From Cellulosimicrobium cellulans (GTDB taxonomy: Bacteria; Actinomycetota; Actinomycetes; Actinomycetales; Cellulomonadaceae): DNA of 64,000 bases. Positions 60,712 to 64,000 of the stretch are shown one piece after another. The stretch's first letter is position 1, and every line of letters starts with the position of its first letter. A program made the position numbers and the translations under genes. The DNA is taken from assembly GCF_016907755.1 (NCBI RefSeq), contig NZ_JAFBCN010000001.1, forward strand, positions 3,286,001 through 3,350,000, written 5' to 3'. Below the pieces are notes generated by a model. It saw only the letters and a program-made list of their open reading frames with translations, was not told where the DNA came from and did not search any database.

Positions 60712-62118
60712 TCAGGCGCCGAGCAGGTGCCCGGCGAGGTACTCGGTGACCTTGTCGAGCGCCACGCGCTCCTGGGCCATCGGGTCGCGGTGCCGGATCG
60801 TCACGGCCTGGTCGTCGAGCGTGTCGAAGTCGACCGTGATGCAGAACGGCGTGCCGATCTCGTCCTGGCGGCGGTACCGGCGGCCGATGGCGCCGGCGTC
60901 GTCGAAGTCGACGTTCCAGTACTTGCGCAGCTCGGTCGCGAGGTCCTTCGCCTTGGGCGAGAGCTGCTCGTTGCGGCTCAGCGGCAGCACGGCGGCCTTG
61001 ACCGGCGCGAGGCGGTGGTCGAGGCGCAGGACCGTGCGCGTGTCCACGCCGCCCTTCGCGTTCGGCGCCTCGTCCTCGGTGTACGCCTCGACGAGGAACG
61101 CCATGAGCGAGCGCGTGAGGCCGGCGGCCGGCTCGATGACGTACGGGACCCAGCGCTCGTTCTTCGTCTGGTCGAAGTACGACAGGTCCTTGCCCGAGTG
61201 CTCCGCGTGCGTCTTGAGGTCGAAGTCGGTGCGGTTCGCGATGCCCTCGAGCTCGCCCCACTCCGAGCCGGAGAAGCCGAAGCGGTACTCGATGTCGACC
61301 GTGCGGGTCGAGTAGTGCGAGAGCTTCTCCTGCGGGTGCTCGTACAGGCGCAGGTTGTCGCGCGCGATGCCGAGGTCGACGTACCAGTCGGTGCGCGTGT
61401 CGATCCAGTACTGGTGCCACTCGGCGTCGGTGCCCGGCTCGACGAAGAACTCCATCTCCATCTGCTCGAACTCGCGCGTGCGGAAGATGAAGTTGCCGGG
61501 CGTGATCTCGTTGCGGAACGACTTGCCGATCTGGCCGATGCCGAACGGCGGCTTCTTGCGGCTCGCGCCCATGACGTTCGCGAAGTTCACGAAGATGCCC
61601 TGGGCCGTCTCGGGGCGCAGGTAGTGCAGCCCCGACTCGTCCTCGACCGGGCCGAGGTGGGTCTTGAGCATCATGTTGAAGTCGCGCGGCTCGGTCCACT
61701 GCCCGCGGGTGCCGCAGTTGGGGCACACGATCTCGGCGAGGCCACCCTCGGGCGCGCGGCCCTTCTTCTCCTCGAACTCCTCGATCATCTGGTCCTCGCG
61801 GAACCGCTTGTGGCAGTGCAGGCACTCCGTGAGCGGGTCGGTGAAGACGCCGACGTGGCCCGAGGCGACCCAGACCTGGCGCGGGAGGATGACGGAGGAG
61901 TCGAGGCCCACGACGTCGTCGCGGCTGGTGACCATCGCGCGCCACCACTGCTTCTTGATGTTCTCCTTGAGCTCGGTGCCGAGCGGCCCGTAGTCCCAGG
62001 CGGAGCGGGTACCGCCGTAGATCTCGCCCGACGGGAAGACGAACCCGCGCCGCTTGGCGAGGGAGACGACGGCGTCGAGACGGGCGGTGGGCGAGGGCGC
62101 TGCGGCCACGGACATCAC
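60712..62118 (-). CDS. glyS: Glycine-tRNA ligase (dimeric, eukaryote-like type)
   Basis: A 468-residue class II aminoacyl-tRNA synthetase that charges tRNA-Gly. It has the N-terminal [20 protein letters not shown], a zinc-binding insertion (CLHCHKRF ... CPNCGTRG, about 100-135), class II motif 2 [20 protein letters not shown], and motif 3 region [14 protein letters not shown]. The C-terminal anticodon-binding domain includes [13 protein letters not shown] and [22 protein letters not shown] 62118 is the start (MMSVAAAP); ATG 62115 is also possible. It is divergent from the zinc-uptake operon (152 bases). Confidence 0.95.
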   Translation of the reverse strand: MMSVAAAPSPTARLDAVVSLAKRRGFVFPSGEIYGGTRSAWDYGPLGTELKENIKKQWWRAMVTSRDDVVGLDSSVILPRQVWVASGHVGVFTDPLTECLHCHKRFREDQMIEEFEEKKGRAPEGGLAEIVCPNCGTRGQWTEPRDFNMMLKTHLGPVEDESGLHYLRPETAQGIFVNFANVMGASRKKPPFGIGQIGKSFRNEITPGNFIFRTREFEQMEMEFFVEPGTDAEWHQYWIDTRTDWYVDLGIARDNLRLYEHPQEKLSHYSTRTVDIEYRFGFSGSEWGELEGIANRTDFDLKTHAEHSGKDLSYFDQTKNERWVPYVIEPAAGLTRSLMAFLVEAYTEDEAPNAKGGVDTRTVLRLDHRLAPVKAAVLPLSRNEQLSPKAKDLATELRKYWNVDFDDAGAIGRRYRRQDEIGTPFCITVDFDTLDDQAVTIRHRDPMAQERVALDKVTEYLAGHLLGA

Positions 62119-62234
62119 TCCTGGTGCTCACGGCCCCGCACGTGGCTCGTGGGGGCTGGACGGGTGGGCGACGCCCGCACGGGCGCCGACCGACCAGCGT
62201 ACCCGGCCGTGACCCGCCTCACCGGGAACGGTTT

Positions 62235-62249
62235 TGACATTCATTCTCA
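62235..62249. promoter_or_regulatory. Zur-type operator before the zinc-uptake operon
   Basis: TGACATTCATTCTCA (reverse strand TGAGAATGAATGTCA) matches the actinobacterial Zur box pattern (TGA ... AATGA ... TCA type), 21 bases before the ATG at 62271. TTGACAT at its left end could be a -35 element overlapped by the box. Zur repression under zinc sufficiency is expected. Confidence 0.7.
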
Positions 62250-62270
62250 AGAAGGCGGACACTGGTACCC

Positions 62271-63263
62271 ATGCACCGCTCCCCCGCCCGGCGCCGTCGC
62301 GCCCTCGCCACCACCGCCGTCGTCGCCACGGCCGCGCTCGTCGCGGCATGCTCCCCCGGTGACTCCCCCGGCGACGGCGGCTCCGGCGACGACGGGCGGC
62401 TCCAGGTGCTCGCGTCCTTCTACCCGCTCCAGTACGTCGTCGAGCAGGTCGGCGGCGAGCACGTCGACGTCTCCAACCTCACGCCGCCCGCCGCCGAGCC
62501 CCACGACCTCGAGCTCGCGCCCGCCCAGGTGCGCGCGATCGGCGACGCCGACCTCGTCGTCTACCTCTCGGGCTTCCAGCCCGCGGTCGACGAGGGCATC
62601 GAGCAGCGCGCGCCCGAGCACGTCGTCGACGCCGCCGAGTCCGCCGGGCTCGAGGAGCACCCCGGCGGCGAGGGCGAGCACGCCGACGAGAGCGCGGAGG
62701 AGCACGCCGAGCACGCGGACGAGTCCGGGGACGGTCACGACCACGGCGCGACCGACCCGCACTTCTGGCTCGACCCGACGCGCCTCGCCGCCGTCGGGGA
62801 CGCCGTCGCGGACGAGCTCTCCACGATCGACCCCGACCACGCGGACGACTACGCAGCCGGCGCCGCGGCGCTCACGGCGGACCTCGACGACCTCGACGCC
62901 GAGTTCGCCCAGGCGCTCGCGCCCTGTGCGGGAGCGACGCTCGTGACGTCGCACGAGGCGTTCGGCTACCTCGCGGAGCGCTACGACCTGCACCAGGTCG
63001 GCATCACGGGCATCGACCCCGAGGCCGAGCCGTCGCCCGCGCGCCTGCGCGAGGTCGGGGAGATCGTCCGCGAGAACGGCGTGACCACGATCTTCTTCGA
63101 GACGCTCGTGAGCCCCAAGGTGACCCAGACGCTCGCCGACGACCTCGGCGTGCAGACCGCGCTCCTCGACCCGATCGAGAGCCTCGCGGAGGGTGCGACG
63201 GACTACCGTGAGGTCATGGAGTCCAACCTCGAGGCGCTCACCTCCGGTCTCGTCTGCTCATGA
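62271..63263 (+). CDS. znuA: Zinc ABC transporter substrate-binding lipoprotein
   Basis: A 330-residue cluster A-I metal-binding protein. The N-terminus has a basic start and lipobox VAAC (Cys about 27). The fold begins at LQVLASFYPLQYVVEQVGGE (about 44-63). Metal ligands are the His in AAEPHDLELAP and DPHFWLD, a His in SHEAFGYLAE and Glu/Asp in FFETLVSP. The loop 120-163 is rich in Glu/His/Asp (GEHADESAEEHAEHADE, DGHDHGATDPH), the zinc-collecting loop of ZnuA. ATG 62271 is the start. Overlaps the ATPase gene by four bases and is preceded by a Zur-type box. Confidence 0.92.
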   Translation: MHRSPARRRRALATTAVVATAALVAACSPGDSPGDGGSGDDGRLQVLASFYPLQYVVEQVGGEHVDVSNLTPPAAEPHDLELAPAQVRAIGDADLVVYLSGFQPAVDEGIEQRAPEHVVDAAESAGLEEHPGGEGEHADESAEEHAEHADESGDGHDHGATDPHFWLDPTRLAAVGDAVADELSTIDPDHADDYAAGAAALTADLDDLDAEFAQALAPCAGATLVTSHEAFGYLAERYDLHQVGITGIDPEAEPSPARLREVGEIVRENGVTTIFFETLVSPKVTQTLADDLGVQTALLDPIESLAEGATDYREVMESNLEALTSGLVCS

Positions 63264-64000
63264 CGGGCGCAGCGGAGCTCGTCGCCGCGCGCGACGTCCA
63301 CGTGACCCTCGGCGGGAGCGAGATCCTGCGCGGGATCGACCTGACCGTCGGCGCGGGCGAGGTCGTCGCGGTCCTCGGCGCCAACGGGTCGGGCAAGTCG
63401 ACGCTCGTGCGGGCGCTCGTCGGGATCGTCCCGCTGTCCCGGGGCTCCGTCGACCTGTTCGGCGCACCGCTCGGACCCCGCCTGCCGTGGCAGCGGCTCG
63501 GCTACGTGCCGCAGCGCGTCGCCGCGCCGTCGGGCATGCCGTCCACGGCCTCCGAGGTCGTGGCCTCCGGCCTCCTCGGTGGCGGCCGCCTCCGGCTCCC
63601 CCGCGGCTGGCGAGCGCGCACGGTCGAGGCGCTCGACCTCGTCGGGCTCGCCGACCGCGCGGACGACTCCACCGCCGAGCTGTCGGGCGGCCAGCAGCAG
63701 CGCGTGCTCATCGCGCGCGCCCTGGTGCGCCGCCCCGAGCTCCTCGTCCTCGACGAGCCCGTGGCGGGCGTCGACAAGCCCAGCCAGGAGGCGTTCGCCG
63801 CGACCATGACGCGCCTCGTCGGCGACGGGCTGACCGTGCTCGTCGTCCTCCACGAGCTCGGGGCGCTCGCCCCGCTCATCGAGCGTGCCGTCGTGCTGCG
63901 GCACGGTCGCGTCGTGCACGACGGCGCCCCGCCCCGCGCGTCGTCGACCCACGCGGGCGCCACGCACCAGCACCTGCACCCGCACGAGCCCGCGGACGCC
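63260..64000 (+). CDS. znuC: Zinc ABC transporter ATP-binding protein (3' partial)
   Basis: At least 247 residues of a metal-uptake ATPase; the window ends before the stop. Walker A is VLGANGSGKSTLV (about 41-53), Q-loop GYVPQRV, signature ELSGGQQQRVLIARAL, Walker B LLVLDEPVAGVD and switch VVLHELG. The C-terminal part has a His-rich tail (HAGATHQHLHPHEP) common in ZnuC. ATG 63260 overlaps the znuA stop as ATGA. A permease gene (znuB) should follow outside the window. Confidence 0.92.
   Translation, partial: MTGAAELVAARDVHVTLGGSEILRGIDLTVGAGEVVAVLGANGSGKSTLVRALVGIVPLSRGSVDLFGAPLGPRLPWQRLGYVPQRVAAPSGMPSTASEVVASGLLGGGRLRLPRGWRARTVEALDLVGLADRADDSTAELSGGQQQRVLIARALVRRPELLVLDEPVAGVDKPSQEAFAATMTRLVGDGLTVLVVLHELGALAPLIERAVVLRHGRVVHDGAPPRASSTHAGATHQHLHPHEPADA

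Overview
The window is high-GC actinobacterial DNA. Gene content and order point to Micrococcales, close to Promicromonosporaceae/Cellulomonadaceae (Cellulosimicrobium-like); this placement is an inference. Support comes from a homodimeric AceE beside DUF3052 and an AhpE-type peroxiredoxin, a fasR-fabD-fabH-acpP-fabF block followed by DUF3145, many GTG starts, and a LAxTG-type sortase signal.

Bases 1-20,533 look like an integrated defence island. Its right end is the 3' end of a tRNA-Val(UAC) gene (20,460-20,533, minus). Next to it is an integrase-like gene that keeps the DNA-binding part but has no catalytic domain, coupled by TGATG to a helical protein of unknown function. The rest of the island holds two defence clusters. 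(a) 414-7,854: a Vsr nickase, a DUF3883-like PD-(D/E)xK protein, a SNF2-type helicase, a ParB-like protein, an HNH-like zinc protein, a C5 cytosine methyltransferase and a NaeI-family restriction endonuclease. (b) 8,450-18,018: five genes joined by 4-nt ATGA/GTGA overlaps, encoding two unknown proteins, a NERD-domain helicase, DrmA and DrmB. This second unit is a DISARM-related operon without recognisable DrmC or DrmD and without a methyltransferase inside the operon. Between the clusters lies a broken HNH-endonuclease-type gene (one-base insertion plus loss of the C-terminus). The left end of the island is not in the window.

Bases 20,663-64,000 are ordinary chromosome. 20.6-24.7 kb: peroxiredoxin, DUF3052, pyruvate dehydrogenase E1. 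25.7-30.8 kb: the type II fatty-acid synthase cluster with its PucR-type regulator, ending in a strong terminator. 31.1-35.1 kb: a 1,342-residue LAxTG-anchored surface protein with seven ~95-residue repeats, two of which were duplicated recently. 35.2-47.7 kb: housekeeping and small genes (DUF3145, peptide deformylase, DUF1206, acyltransferase, DUF488, two tRNAs, an S1 protease, an MFS exporter, DnaG primase, an AraC regulator with a VOC protein, dGTPase). 47.8-56.8 kb: a maltose/maltodextrin regulon (two GH13 enzymes, MalEFG, a LacI-type regulator and three matching operators). 56.9-62.1 kb: a WXG100-like/lipase fusion, dihydrouridine synthase, a small membrane protein and glycyl-tRNA synthetase. 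62.3-64.0 kb: the start of a Zur-type zinc ABC uptake operon, cut by the window edge.

The pieces that deserve attention are the DISARM-related operon with its unusual partners, the seven-gene NaeI/Vsr/ParB/SNF2 cluster, the integrase without a catalytic domain, and a GATGTG-N8-CACATC motif shared by the promoters of two cell-surface/export genes.
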